Positions 1 through 8,612 of a DNA stretch of 64,000 nucleotides are shown here, in pieces. The stretch covers positions 5,775 to 69,774 of the forward strand of contig JAGCBE010000347.1 of assembly GCA_017652345.1 (NCBI GenBank). Direction: 5' to 3'. Position 1 is the first letter of the stretch, and every line of letters starts with the position of its first letter. The notes beneath the pieces were generated by a model that saw only the letters and a list, made by a program, of their open reading frames with translations, was not told the DNA's origin and searched no databases. The translations under genes were made by a program, and so were the position numbers. This DNA comes from Methanobrevibacter sp. (GTDB lineage: Archaea; Methanobacteriota; Methanobacteria; Methanobacteriales; Methanobacteriaceae).

Positions 1-2
1 GT

Positions 3-434
3 CGTTCTGTTACGGATGCGGAAGGTAATGACAAAACTCTCCTCTTCATGAGAGGTACTCAGAGATTTGAGGCGGGAAGTAGATTTAAATATACTCCAGA
101 TTATATAGAATTTACTTATAATAATTTAGTAAATGCTATTGCAGATGCTATTGATAAGCAGGCTGCCGAAGATGGAAAAGAATTATTCACAGATGAAAGA
201 GAAAATACTTATATAGATACAAGTTCACATCTTGATTTTGATGAATTAATGAACACTTTCAATGGTTTAATTGAAGAATTTAGTAAAGATGAAGAAAAGA
301 TGGCTACTTACTACGCACCTAGAATTACTCAGATAATTGATAATTATCTAGGTAAGGGTAAAAAAGTCAATGAAATGAATAGAGATCAAGTTGAACAATT
401 AGTTTTAATTATAGATGATTTAAAGACACTATAA
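3..434 (+). CDS. C-terminal part of a RecA/Sak4-like phage ATPase (truncated by window edge)
   Basis: The reading frame is open from the first bases of the window (it enters at base 3 as R-S-V-T-D-A-E-G), so the gene starts outside and only about 143 residues are seen. The segment LLFMRGTQRF followed by FKYTPDYIEFTYNN matches, from memory, the end of phage RecA-like NTP-binding proteins (Sak4-like single-strand annealing partners). The Walker motifs would lie upstream and cannot be checked. The remainder is an acidic helical tail. It is the last gene before a strong terminator and leads into the replication operon, which fits a recombination role. The family call is an inference. Confidence 0.5.
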   Translation, partial: RSVTDAEGNDKTLLFMRGTQRFEAGSRFKYTPDYIEFTYNNLVNAIADAIDKQAAEDGKELFTDERENTYIDTSSHLDFDELMNTFNGLIEEFSKDEEKMATYYAPRITQIIDNYLGKGKKVNEMNRDQVEQLVLIIDDLKTL

Positions 435-463
435 TTTAACTACCTTTCTTACACCCCTTTATA

Positions 464-510
464 AAGGAGTATTTATAAAATTAAGCTTTATAAATACTCC
501 TTCTTTCTTT
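464..510 (+). terminator. Intrinsic terminator after the RecA-like gene
   Basis: A perfect 16-bp stem (464-479 with 487-502) with a 7-nt loop is followed by a T-rich run (501-514). It closes the transcript of the ATPase gene just before the next promoter. Confidence 0.85.
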
Positions 511-532
511 TTATTAAAAATTTTGTTATAAT
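504..532 (+). promoter_or_regulatory. Probable promoter of the helicase-primase operon
   Basis: A perfect TATAAT lies at 527-532, in the context TTTTGT-TATAAT that recurs at other promoters here. The -35 hexamer 17 bp upstream is poor (TTTCTT) and overlaps the terminator T-run. A strong Shine-Dalgarno (AAGGGG) and start codon follow 41 bases later. Confidence 0.5.
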
Positions 533-572
533 ATTTATAGAAATAAAAAATAAATTAAAAGGGGTGATATTA

Positions 573-713
573 ATGCAAGATAGTAGAATTGAAATTGAGC
601 AAGCTATTAAAAATATTCAAAATATTTTAGTTAAAGATATGAGAATACCTATAACAGCTGCAAAAGAAATAAATGATAATCTAAAGAAAATCCAAGAGAG
701 GATTAAACATTAA
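573..713 (+). CDS. Small helical protein, 46 residues, unknown
   Basis: ATG at 573 is preceded by AAAAGGGGTGAT, an excellent ribosome binding site. The product is a short charged, probably all-helical peptide (starts MQDSRIEIEQ, ends QERIKH). Its stop codon overlaps the next start (TAATG), so it is translationally coupled to the zinc-finger gene that follows. I recognise no family. The strong ribosome site and coupling argue that it is real. Confidence 0.65.
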   Translation: MQDSRIEIEQAIKNIQNILVKDMRIPITAAKEINDNLKKIQERIKH

Positions 714-1246
714 TGGCTGCACATATGGTTAAATGTTTATACTGCGGAAAAATGTTTGACGCTCAAGAAGATGGAAAAGATACCATTTGGTTTAAACCAA
801 GAAAAAATCGTTATGCCCATATTGAGTGCGGGAAGCAGTATGAAGCAGAAAAAACACAAGATGAAAAAGACTATGAACAGTTATATTTTTATGTAAAAGA
901 AAATCAAAAAGAAAACTTTGACTATGTTAAATTTAAAAAAATAGTTGAAGCATGGCAAAAAGATTATGGTTTTACTTTTAATGGAATGTATTATACTTTA
1001 ATATATTTTTATGAAGTAAAAAAGAACTCAAAAGAAAAGTTTATAAATGGTTCAATAGGAATTATCCCTTTTTGCTATAAGGATGCTCAAAATTATTATT
1101 ATAATATTTATATTGCATCTCAACGTGCGGGAACGGGGTCTTATGACGCAACAAAGAGGCGCATTGTGGAGATTGAACCCCCAGTCGCGCGCCCAAAGCC
1201 AATAAAACTTTTTAACTTAGATATGGAGGATGATGATGAAGAGTAA
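713..1246 (+). CDS. Zinc-finger-like replication-region protein, unknown role
   Basis: The 177-residue product has an N-terminal C-L-Y-C-G pair (residues 8-11) and a later H-I-E-C at about 36-39, a likely zinc-binding module. A helical, aromatic-rich domain follows, and the last ten residues are acidic. It overlaps the helicase gene downstream by a few codons. Proteins of this type commonly sit directly before the DnaB-like helicase in Firmicutes phages, so a helicase-loading or initiation accessory role is possible, but this is only a context argument. Confidence 0.7.
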   Translation: MAAHMVKCLYCGKMFDAQEDGKDTIWFKPRKNRYAHIECGKQYEAEKTQDEKDYEQLYFYVKENQKENFDYVKFKKIVEAWQKDYGFTFNGMYYTLIYFYEVKKNSKEKFINGSIGIIPFCYKDAQNYYYNIYIASQRAGTGSYDATKRRIVEIEPPVARPKPIKLFNLDMEDDDEE

Positions 1247-2777
1247 CTACATTGACATAAAATCTATTATACAAGTAATTGGTAGTATTTATCAAAATCC
1301 AAATCTTTTAGATGAAGAACGTTATAAATTTAATGAAGAAGATTTTCCACAAGAATTTCATCGAATTATATTTGGTTCTATTTATAATCTTCATGCTCTT
1401 GGAGCAAAAACAATAACAGTAAATACAATAGAAGATTATCTTGAACAGAGAGAGAAAAAGTTTGCAATTTATAAAAGTTATAATGGAGCCGAATGGTTAG
1501 ACCAGTGCAAAGAAGTAGTTAATATAGCTACATTTGATTATTATTATAATAGATTAAAAAAATTTACACTACTCCGAATGTATGAATCTAACGGAGTAGA
1601 TGTTTCACATATATATGATGCAGATAATATAACAGATATTAAATTAAAACAAAAGCAAGAAGATTGGTTAGATAATCATTCTCTTGAAGAGATTGCAGAT
1701 TTAATAAATGATAAAATAGAAGATATTAAATTAAAATATGTATCTAACTCAACAGACGATATAGTTGAAGCTTCGAAAGACCAAAAACAACTTCTTGAAA
1801 CCTTAAGAAAGTCACCAAATGTTGGATACCCAATGCTTGGTAAGTATATTAATAAAATATTTAGAGGAGCAAGGTTTGGTTGTTTCTTTCTCCGCTCTGC
1901 CCCTACTAACTTAGGTAAATCTCGTTTAATGGCTGCGGATGCATGTAATTTTGCATGTAATGAATTATATAATCCAATAACTAAAGAATGGGAACCAAAT
2001 GGATCAGCAGAACCAACAATTTATATTCCAACAGAGCAATCTATTGATGAAATACAGACTATGATGTGGGCTTTTATAGCGGCAGTACCAGAAGATCATA
2101 TTCTTGAAAATAGATATGAAGAAGGAGAATTAGAAAGAGTTAAAAGAGCTATAAATATAATAGAAAATTCTCCTTTATATATTAGAGAACTTCCTGATTT
2201 TAGTTTAAAGGATGTTGAAGATGTTGTTAAAACTGGTATTAGAAAATATGGAATTAGATATATTTGTTTTGACTATATTCATTCAAGTATGAAAGTTTTA
2301 AGTGAAATAAGCGGACGTGCAAATGTAAAAGGTTTACGTGAAGATAATGTGTTATTTATGATGAGCGTAAAATTAAAAGATATAGCAGTACAAAACCAAG
2401 TATTTATATTATCTTCAACTCAGTTAAATGGTGATTATGTAGAGTCAAAAACATATGACCAAAACCTTTTAAGAGGTGCAAAGGCTATTGCAGATAAAGT
2501 CGATGCTGGTATGATAATGCTTCCTGTCACAGAACAAGATAGAGAAAGTATTAAATTATTTTGTGATAAAAATGGATTTGAAATGCCAACAATGAAGATT
2601 TCAATATATAAAAATAGACGAGGAAGATATAATCATTTCTTCCTTTGGTGCAACCCAGATTTAGGAGTATGTAGAATTAATGTTCAGTTTGCAACATCTT
2701 ATTTATACGAGCCTATTGAAATAGAAGATTTAGTAATAAATGTAAAGTCAGATAAAAATTGGAGGAGTGCATTTTAA
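1236..2777 (+). CDS. Replicative DNA helicase, DnaB/RecA fold
   Basis: The product of 513 residues has an N-terminal helical region and a C-terminal RecA-type ATPase. A non-classical P-loop A-P-T-N-L-G-K-S lies near residue 222, a Walker B-like stretch YICFDYIH in the middle, and an arginine-containing LLRGAKAIADK segment is typical of DnaB C-terminal domains. It would unwind DNA ahead of the phage polymerase. Three in-frame ATGs stand together (1230, 1233, 1236); GGAGG at 1225-1229 best fits the third. It is coupled to the genes on both sides (overlap upstream, TAATG downstream). Confidence 0.9.
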   Translation: MKSNYIDIKSIIQVIGSIYQNPNLLDEERYKFNEEDFPQEFHRIIFGSIYNLHALGAKTITVNTIEDYLEQREKKFAIYKSYNGAEWLDQCKEVVNIATFDYYYNRLKKFTLLRMYESNGVDVSHIYDADNITDIKLKQKQEDWLDNHSLEEIADLINDKIEDIKLKYVSNSTDDIVEASKDQKQLLETLRKSPNVGYPMLGKYINKIFRGARFGCFFLRSAPTNLGKSRLMAADACNFACNELYNPITKEWEPNGSAEPTIYIPTEQSIDEIQTMMWAFIAAVPEDHILENRYEEGELERVKRAINIIENSPLYIRELPDFSLKDVEDVVKTGIRKYGIRYICFDYIHSSMKVLSEISGRANVKGLREDNVLFMMSVKLKDIAVQNQVFILSSTQLNGDYVESKTYDQNLLRGAKAIADKVDAGMIMLPVTEQDRESIKLFCDKNGFEMPTMKISIYKNRRGRYNHFFLWCNPDLGVCRINVQFATSYLYEPIEIEDLVINVKSDKNWRSAF

Positions 2778-3112
2778 TGTTAATATTTATTTGTTTTTTA
2801 GGTATATTATTTCCTTTTATTATAGTTGGAATAACAATGTTATTAGAAAATAAAATTATTAATAAGAAGCTTGATACGTTTTTAAGTATCTTAGCTGTTT
2901 TAAGTGTTGTAACTTTTTTTGCAGGGATAATAGGACTAATAGAATTAGATTATAAGAACTCTACAAAAACTATTTTTGTAACTTCTAAAGATGGTATTGA
3001 ATATGTATTTGAAGATGCTCATTGTGAATATACTAGAGATCGTATAAAAATTAAGACGGAAGATAATGAACAAATATATTTTTATGACCCGATAAAAGTG
3101 GAGGAAAAATAA
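2777..3112 (+). CDS. Small membrane protein, two transmembrane segments
   Basis: The 111-residue product has two hydrophobic helices (about residues 2-22 and 38-60) and then a soluble, charged C-terminal domain of roughly 45 residues. The ATG at 2777 overlaps the helicase stop as TAATG. A TTG at 2759 in the same frame is an unlikely start because GGAGG lies downstream of it. It is translationally coupled inside the replication operon. No family recognised; tethering replication to the membrane would be speculation. Confidence 0.7.
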   Translation: MLIFICFLGILFPFIIVGITMLLENKIINKKLDTFLSILAVLSVVTFFAGIIGLIELDYKNSTKTIFVTSKDGIEYVFEDAHCEYTRDRIKIKTEDNEQIYFYDPIKVEEK

Positions 3113-3354
3113 TGTTAATTGAAACAAAAGCTCAGTATGAAGAAATACCAGATGGAACAAAATTAAAAATAGTATTAATTGGTGATGACTGGGAAAAAGA
3201 TACTGGCACAGTAGTAAATTGTATAAAAATTGGTGATAAATTATATGAAGTTTTACCTTCGTTTTATCGTTTTAGTGAAAGAAATGATAGAAATGCAACA
3301 GAAGATTTTACTTTTTTAGTAATCAAAACACCAGGTGATATATATGAAGTTTGA
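3112..3354 (+). CDS. Hypothetical protein, 80 residues
   Basis: A small soluble protein, rich in beta-prone and acidic residues, with PDGTKLKIVLIGDDW near the start reminiscent of a small barrel. The start overlaps the preceding stop (TAATG) and the 3' end overlaps the primase start, so it belongs to the same coupled operon. Not recognised. Confidence 0.7.
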   Translation: MLIETKAQYEEIPDGTKLKIVLIGDDWEKDTGTVVNCIKIGDKLYEVLPSFYRFSERNDRNATEDFTFLVIKTPGDIYEV

Positions 3355-4447
3355 TAAAGATGAAATTAAAAATTCTTTAACAATAGAACAAGTAGAACAA
3401 TTTTTAGCTGAACATGGCGGGGAGCCCGTTAAAAGAATCGGTACCCTTGTCTCGCGCACCATTTGCCACAATCCCGCAGATGGAAGTGGTTCTCATAAAT
3501 TATACTATTATGATAATACACATTTATTTAAATGTTATACAGAGTGTGTAGAAACAAGCGGATTTGATATATTTGATTTAACGCGTAAAATAATGAAGAT
3601 ACAATCTAATATAGATATGACATTATACGATGCTCAAATTTATATTATAAACTTCTTCTCTCTTGATGTAGTAAACGATTATCACGAAGATACTGAGAAG
3701 AACTCAGATTTTCAAATTTTTAATAAATGGCGAAGAGTTAAGCAAGCGGATAATGAGCAAAAAATCATCGAGTTTCAAAAAATTAATCCTGACGTAATTC
3801 ATTGGTTGCCTAGAAAAGGCATTAAACCATGGGAACAAGAAGGTATTAATAGCGTAGTAATGGATGCCCATTGGATTAGATTTGATCCATATAATTATGG
3901 AATAGTTATTCCTCATTTTGATAAAGATGGATGTTTAATAGGGATAAGAGAAAGAACTCTTATTCAAGATAATGAAGTTTATGGAAAATATCGTCCTGCA
4001 ATCATAAATGGAAAAATGTATAATCATCCATTAGGATTTAATTTATATAATTTAAATTTTTCAAAAGAAAACATTAAGCGAACTAAAAAGGTTATTGTTG
4101 GTGAAGGTGAAAAATTTTGTTTGATGTTTGATTCTATGTTTGATGCAGATATTTCAGTTGCTTGTTGTGGAAGTAATTTAACTTCACATCAATTTAAATT
4201 ATTAAAAGATTTGGGAGTAGAAGAAATTATTATTGCTTTTGATAAACAGTTTCAAACACCAGGAGACGATGAATGGAAGCGATGGACAAAAAAATTAACT
4301 GAACTTCATAGAAAATATAGTGGGTTTATTAAAATAAGTTTTATGTTTGATATAGAAGGGACTAAACTTAGTTATAAAGATAGTCCTATTGATAAAGGTA
4401 AAGATACTTTTGTATATTTATATAAAAATAGGATAACCTTAGGTTGA
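3344..4447 (+). CDS. DNA primase, DnaG type (zinc finger plus TOPRIM)
   Basis: The 367-residue product makes RNA primers for the phage fork. The N-terminal part carries a CHC2-like zinc module (CHNP near residue 40, then KCYTEC). The TOPRIM core begins with VIVGEGEK, the conserved glutamate motif, near residue 250, followed by IIIAFDKQ. It is shorter than cellular DnaG, and I cannot see a separate helicase-binding domain, as is common in phage primases. The ATG at 3344 is preferred over 3335 because AGGTGAT precedes it by 6 nt. The stop codon overlaps the -35 box of the next promoter. Confidence 0.88.
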   Translation: MKFDKDEIKNSLTIEQVEQFLAEHGGEPVKRIGTLVSRTICHNPADGSGSHKLYYYDNTHLFKCYTECVETSGFDIFDLTRKIMKIQSNIDMTLYDAQIYIINFFSLDVVNDYHEDTEKNSDFQIFNKWRRVKQADNEQKIIEFQKINPDVIHWLPRKGIKPWEQEGINSVVMDAHWIRFDPYNYGIVIPHFDKDGCLIGIRERTLIQDNEVYGKYRPAIINGKMYNHPLGFNLYNLNFSKENIKRTKKVIVGEGEKFCLMFDSMFDADISVACCGSNLTSHQFKLLKDLGVEEIIIAFDKQFQTPGDDEWKRWTKKLTELHRKYSGFIKISFMFDIEGTKLSYKDSPIDKGKDTFVYLYKNRITLG

Positions 4448-4472
4448 CATTAATAAAAAATTATTATATAAT
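4444..4472 (+). promoter_or_regulatory. Consensus promoter inside the replication operon
   Basis: TTGACA (4444-4449), a 17-bp spacer and TATAAT (4467-4472), both perfect. The -35 overlaps the primase stop codon. It should give extra transcription of the next two genes. Confidence 0.85.
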
Positions 4473-4510
4473 ATAATATAGATAAAAAAAAAGAAAAAGA
4501 GGTAAAACAA

Positions 4511-5008
4511 ATGACTGATAATTTTTTTAAAATAACAATGCCTAAAGATGAAGAAGGGGTAATCTGTAAATCTACAATAGATTATGCCATTTCTCCAAAG
4601 GAAGAAAGTCTTTTTACAGATGAAATTTTAGCTTTATTGCTTAAAAAGGATATTGAAGAAGAATGTAAAAAGATTAAAGAAGAAATGAAAGAAGAAGAAC
4701 TTGAAAAACGTAGAGGTGAAATAGATTATTTTATATCTACTATTGATAAAGTTATTTTTAATAAAAATGCAACTATTGTACTTTGGAAGAATGGAGAAAA
4801 GACTGTAGTTAAGTGTCAAAAAGGAGAAACTTTTGACAAAGAAAAAGGTCTTGCTTTATGTATTATCAAGTATATTTTTGGTAACATTGGATATTATAAT
4901 GAAATATTTAAATCTTTTGAGTTAGATAAAGAAAAGACTGAGTATTCCCCATCTGTGAAGGCACTCTATAAAGGTTATACACATTTTTTTTCAAAGCTAC
5001 TTAAATGA
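4511..5008 (+). CDS. Conserved phage protein with VIFNKNATIVLW-type core, unknown function
   Basis: The 165-residue product has a lysine/glutamate-rich helical N-terminal half. The compact C-terminal motif KVIFNKNATIV, then W-K-N-G-E-K-T-V-V-K-C and GNIGYYNEIF, is very widespread in small proteins of Firmicutes phages and prophages and has no assigned function that I know. The usual family member is shorter; here extra charged sequence is fused in front. It has its own promoter and overlaps the exonuclease start by four bases. Confidence 0.8.
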   Translation: MTDNFFKITMPKDEEGVICKSTIDYAISPKEESLFTDEILALLLKKDIEEECKKIKEEMKEEELEKRRGEIDYFISTIDKVIFNKNATIVLWKNGEKTVVKCQKGETFDKEKGLALCIIKYIFGNIGYYNEIFKSFELDKEKTEYSPSVKALYKGYTHFFSKLLK

Positions 5009-6759
5009 TTATAAAACAACGTGCGCCTATTCAATATGATAATACTTTAACTCAAATATTAACAACACGCGGCGTGTCTTCTACTGATGTCAAACGATAC
5101 ACTATGGCTTCTTTAGAAACAGAAGTCAACTCTCCATATGCCTTCGGTGGAGAGTTGATGGAAGCCGCTTTAAAATTATTGATAAGGCATATAAAGAATA
5201 ATCATCAAGTATTAGTTGTTGTTGATTGTGACGTAGATGGTAATACATCTGCAGCACTTTTAATAAATTATTTATATAAACTATTTCCTTCTTGGGTTGA
5301 GAATAAAGTAGATTATTGTTTTCACGAAGGAAAACAACATGGATTAAATGATATGGTAGAATCTTTAGATGAAACAAATTATAGTCTTGTTATTTGTCCA
5401 GACTCTGCAAGTAATGATACTGATGAATGTAAGTTTTTAAAAGAAGATTGTACTGATGTACTTATTCTTGACCATCACGACTTTGATAAAGAAAATCCTT
5501 ATGCAACTATTATAAATAACCAAGAAGGGTATAGTAATTATCCTAATAAAGCATTAAGTGGAGTTGGAGTGGTTTGGCAATTTTGTAGATATATAGATGA
5601 AAAACTTGAAAAGAATTATGCTAATGATTTTCTTGATTTAGTTGCGGTGGGTCTTGTTGGAGATATGATGGATCTTCGTCAGTTAGAGACACGAGCATTG
5701 GTTTCCGCAGGATTAAAGAACTTCCGCAACCCATATTTATATTATATGGCTCAAAAAAATGCTTTTAAATTAGGTAGTAAAATAACTCCAATGGGAGCAG
5801 CATTTTATATAGTTCCATTACTTAATGCAATTCAAAGAAGTGGAACTCAAGAAGAAAAAAGACTTGTATTTGAAAGTATGCTTGATTATAAAGCTTTCAT
5901 AAAAGTTCCTTCGACCAAAAGAGGTCATAAACCTGGAGATATGGAAAGAATAGTTGATCAAGCAATTCGTACTTCAACAAACGTAAAAAATAGACAAACA
6001 AGAGTACAAGATACTTCATTAGAAGCTCTTGAGAAAAAAATAGAAAAAGAAAATTTACTTAATCATAAAGTATTATTATTACTTCTTGATGATGATAACA
6101 TACCTGCGGAAGTCAGGGGTCTGATCGCCAACAAGTTCATGGCTAAGTATCAAAGACCATGTTGCTTATTAAGTAAAGGTGATGATAGTTATAGCGGAAG
6201 CGCGCGTGGCTGTTCAATCGCAGGAGTTGATGATTTTAAACAGTTATGTTTAGAAACTGATGACATAGAGTATGCTATTGGTCATCCTAATGCTTTTGGT
6301 TTAAAGATACCTCAAAATAATATAAAAGATTTTATAGCGAAAACAGATTTAGCTCTTGAAAATATGTCTGATGAAGCTATATATTATGTAGATTATATCT
6401 TTGAAGGTCAAAACTGCAACCCGCAAACTATTCTTGATATAGCAGAAATGAATGACTATTGGGGAAGTGAACTTGATGAAGCATTAATTGCTATCAATGG
6501 TTTAAAAGTTACAAAAGAAATGGTAACTGTATATCGAAAAAAAGATAACACATTAAAAATAAGTTTAAATAATGGTGTATCAATTATGAAGTTTGGAGCG
6601 AGTGATGAACTATGTGAAAAACTTACAGATAATAATACTGGTTTTATAGAAATGGATATTTGTGGAAAATGCAATTCTAATGAGTGGAATGGAGCAGTAA
6701 CTCCACAAATTTTTATAGAAGATTATAATATTATAGACAGTAATAAATATTACTTTTAA
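5005..6759 (+). CDS. RecJ-like single-strand DNA exonuclease (DHH/DHHA1 family)
   Basis: The 584-residue protein has the DHH phosphoesterase motifs VVVDCDVDGNT (near residue 72) and ILDHHDFD (near 155), and later the DHHA1 signature GSARG (near 398). All metal-binding aspartates and histidines expected of RecJ are visible. It should degrade single-stranded DNA 5' to 3' in recombination or repair. The length is close to cellular RecJ. The start overlaps the preceding gene (ATGATT at 5005). The C-terminal part is probably an OB-like domain. Confidence 0.88.
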   Translation: MIIKQRAPIQYDNTLTQILTTRGVSSTDVKRYTMASLETEVNSPYAFGGELMEAALKLLIRHIKNNHQVLVVVDCDVDGNTSAALLINYLYKLFPSWVENKVDYCFHEGKQHGLNDMVESLDETNYSLVICPDSASNDTDECKFLKEDCTDVLILDHHDFDKENPYATIINNQEGYSNYPNKALSGVGVVWQFCRYIDEKLEKNYANDFLDLVAVGLVGDMMDLRQLETRALVSAGLKNFRNPYLYYMAQKNAFKLGSKITPMGAAFYIVPLLNAIQRSGTQEEKRLVFESMLDYKAFIKVPSTKRGHKPGDMERIVDQAIRTSTNVKNRQTRVQDTSLEALEKKIEKENLLNHKVLLLLLDDDNIPAEVRGLIANKFMAKYQRPCCLLSKGDDSYSGSARGCSIAGVDDFKQLCLETDDIEYAIGHPNAFGLKIPQNNIKDFIAKTDLALENMSDEAIYYVDYIFEGQNCNPQTILDIAEMNDYWGSELDEALIAINGLKVTKEMVTVYRKKDNTLKISLNNGVSIMKFGASDELCEKLTDNNTGFIEMDICGKCNSNEWNGAVTPQIFIEDYNIIDSNKYYF

Positions 6760-6957
6760 ACTACTATACTCCTAGATGCTGTGGGGCGCCGTTGAGGATA
6801 ACTTGCAGTGAAGGGGTTCGAGTCCCCTGGGGTCCTAGGCGTTAGGATATAGTGGTAAACTGCATATTATGGGTAGACTCTCCTATCTATTAGGTAGTGA
6901 TAATTTTTGGGCGAAGAGTCATGTATAATGGAGTTGGGAAATTATACTTTAACTTAC
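6760..6957 (+). other. Non-coding stretch with structured, tRNA-like pieces
   Basis: No gene is visible. A perfect tRNA T-arm lookalike lies at 6812-6828 (5-bp stem AGGGG/CCCCT, loop TTCGAGT), followed by a local hairpin GTCCTA/TAGGAT at 6832-6848. Further on, GACTCT (6874-6879) and AGAGTC (6915-6920) pair at a distance around a smaller stem. No complete cloverleaf can be drawn. It is probably a structured 3' UTR of the recJ-like transcript, a decayed tRNA, or a small RNA. Confidence 0.35.
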
Positions 6958-6958
6958 T

Positions 6959-7020
6959 GGGGCGAAAGTGAACGCAATCCAAAATCAAAATTGGGTTTCA
7001 ACTTTTTCGCCCCAATTTTT
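6959..7020 (+). terminator. Long terminator hairpin after the recJ-like gene
   Basis: GGGGC (6959-6963) pairs with GCCCC (7009-7013). An inner stem AATCCAA/TTGGGTT and a T-rich tail follow. The tail (7016-7029) doubles as part of the next promoter. Confidence 0.65.
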
Positions 7021-7046
7021 ACTTTTTTATAAAATTTTGTTATAAT
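7018..7046 (+). promoter_or_regulatory. Promoter for the Dda-like helicase gene
   Basis: TTTACT, 17 bp, TATAAT (7041-7046) in the recurring TTTTGT-TATAAT context, 32 bases before the start codon. Confidence 0.7.
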
Positions 7047-7077
7047 TATTATATATAAATAAAAAGGATATAAAATA

Positions 7078-8253
7078 ATGGAATTAAATGAAAAACAAAA
7101 GAAAGGTTTAGAAATAGCTGTTGATCGACATCGTAAAGGAGAAAAATACACTGTGATTTCGGGTTATGCGGGAACAGGTAAAACGACACTTGTTTCACAT
7201 ATAATCGAAGCTTTAGATGTTGCACCAGAAAAAGTTGCTTATGTTAGTTTCACAGGCAAAGCTGCAGAAGTGCTTAGAAAAAAAGGAAATCCTAATGCTA
7301 TGACTTTACATAAGCTTTTATATGACAGTATACCTCGTCCCGCAGGTGGCTTTTTCAGAAAGCCAAAAACAGATTTAGATTATACTGTTGTAGTAGTAGA
7401 CGAAATAAGTATGGTTCCTAAAGAACTTATAAATGTTTTATTTAAACATAAAATTTATATAATTTGTTTAGGAGACCCTGGTCAGCTTCCACCAATAAAT
7501 AAAAATGAAGATAATCATCTTCTTGATAACCCTCATATATTTCTTGATGAAATTATGAGACAAGAAGCTGAATCAGAAATCATACAACTTACTATGAAAA
7601 TTAGAAATGGTGAACCTATTGATTATTTTAAAGGTGAACAAGTTCAAATTATACCTAAAGAAGAGCTTAATACAGGTATGTTACTTTGGGCAGACCAAAT
7701 ACTTACAGCTACAAATGCAAGACGACTTGCAATAAATGCTCAAGTTCGCGCCCTCTTAGGAAAAGGTCCAACACCAGAGGACGGAGATAAAGTAATTTGT
7801 TTAAGAAATTATTGGGACGATTTTAGTATTAATGGAGATCCTCTTGTTAATGGTACGATAGGTACTTTAACTAATTGTTTTCAAACTTGGCGAGAAATTC
7901 CTAAATTTGTTAAATCTGATATTCGCAAATTTGATGTTCTTTGTGGGGATTTTATTGCAGATGATAGCCTCTATGAAATGGTTGATATAGATAGAATGAT
8001 GTTATTAAGTGGAATGAAATGTTGTGATTGGAGATTATCTTATAAACTTGGTAGATTAAAACCAAAATATGGAGATATAGTCCCTAAAGAATTTGCATAT
8101 GGTTATGCTATAACATGTCATAAAGCACAAGGTAGTGAATGGGATAAGGTTCTTGTTTTAGAAGAATCTTTTCCATTTGATAAAGAAGAGCATAAAAGAT
8201 GGCTATATACAGCATGTACAAGAGCAAGTGAAAAATTAATTTTAGTGAGGTAA
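7078..8253 (+). CDS. SF1 DNA helicase, RecD2/Dda-like
   Basis: The 391-residue protein has motif I GYAGTGKTT near residue 29, Walker B VVVVDEIS, motif III GDPGQLPP, and a C-terminal UvrD-like motif with CHKAQGSEW and YTACTRA. This order is that of RecD2 and phage T4 Dda helicases, and the size is close to Dda. It probably moves 5' to 3', helping fork progress, recombination or initiation. It has its own promoter and a Shine-Dalgarno AAAGGAT. All motifs are intact. Confidence 0.9.
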   Translation: MELNEKQKKGLEIAVDRHRKGEKYTVISGYAGTGKTTLVSHIIEALDVAPEKVAYVSFTGKAAEVLRKKGNPNAMTLHKLLYDSIPRPAGGFFRKPKTDLDYTVVVVDEISMVPKELINVLFKHKIYIICLGDPGQLPPINKNEDNHLLDNPHIFLDEIMRQEAESEIIQLTMKIRNGEPIDYFKGEQVQIIPKEELNTGMLLWADQILTATNARRLAINAQVRALLGKGPTPEDGDKVICLRNYWDDFSINGDPLVNGTIGTLTNCFQTWREIPKFVKSDIRKFDVLCGDFIADDSLYEMVDIDRMMLLSGMKCCDWRLSYKLGRLKPKYGDIVPKEFAYGYAITCHKAQGSEWDKVLVLEESFPFDKEEHKRWLYTACTRASEKLILVR

Positions 8254-8261
8254 ATATATGA

Positions 8262-8549
8262 ATGATAAAAGTTATCATAAACGAAATGTTAAAAGGTAAC
8301 TTTTCATTCCTAATATTGATAGTTGGTATATTGCAATTAATTGCAATGGTTAGGAAGGGAAAGAAGGGTAAGAAAATGACACCACAAGTATATGAAAATT
8401 TAGAGCAATTAACCTATGGAGAATTGCTTTATGCAATAGATAATATAAGAGAAAAACTTTATGAACAAGGCGTTGAAGTACAATATGAAGATATGAATTA
8501 TTATATTGCACTTATGCAAGAGTTAGATAAAAGACAGAAAGATGAATAA
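8262..8549 (+). CDS. Small membrane-anchored hypothetical protein
   Basis: The 95-residue product has one N-terminal hydrophobic helix (about residues 13-30), then a short lysine-rich cluster and a soluble helical tail. By the positive-inside rule the tail is probably cytoplasmic. GAGGT at 8248-8252 serves as ribosome site. It sits between the helicase and polymerase genes. Not recognised. Confidence 0.6.
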   Translation: MIKVIINEMLKGNFSFLILIVGILQLIAMVRKGKKGKKMTPQVYENLEQLTYGELLYAIDNIREKLYEQGVEVQYEDMNYYIALMQELDKRQKDE

Positions 8550-8550
8550 A

Positions 8551-8579
8551 TTGACTTTTATTAAAAAATATGATATAAT
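8551..8579 (+). promoter_or_regulatory. Promoter for the DNA polymerase gene
   Basis: TTGACT (8551-8556), 17-bp spacer, TATAAT (8574-8579), with AAAGGAG 11 nt before the ATG at 8613. Confidence 0.85.
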
Positions 8580-8612
8580 ATTTATAGAATGAAGTAATAA
8601 AAGGAGAATAAA

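Noticed and set aside
2759..2776. TTG start for the two-helix membrane protein
   Set aside because: The ribosome site GGAGG lies after this TTG; the ATG at 2777 with TAATG coupling fits better.
6760..6957. A normal tRNA gene based on the perfect T-arm at 6812-6828
   Set aside because: No matching 5' acceptor (GGACCCC or similar), D-arm or anticodon arm upstream; reported only as a structured stretch.
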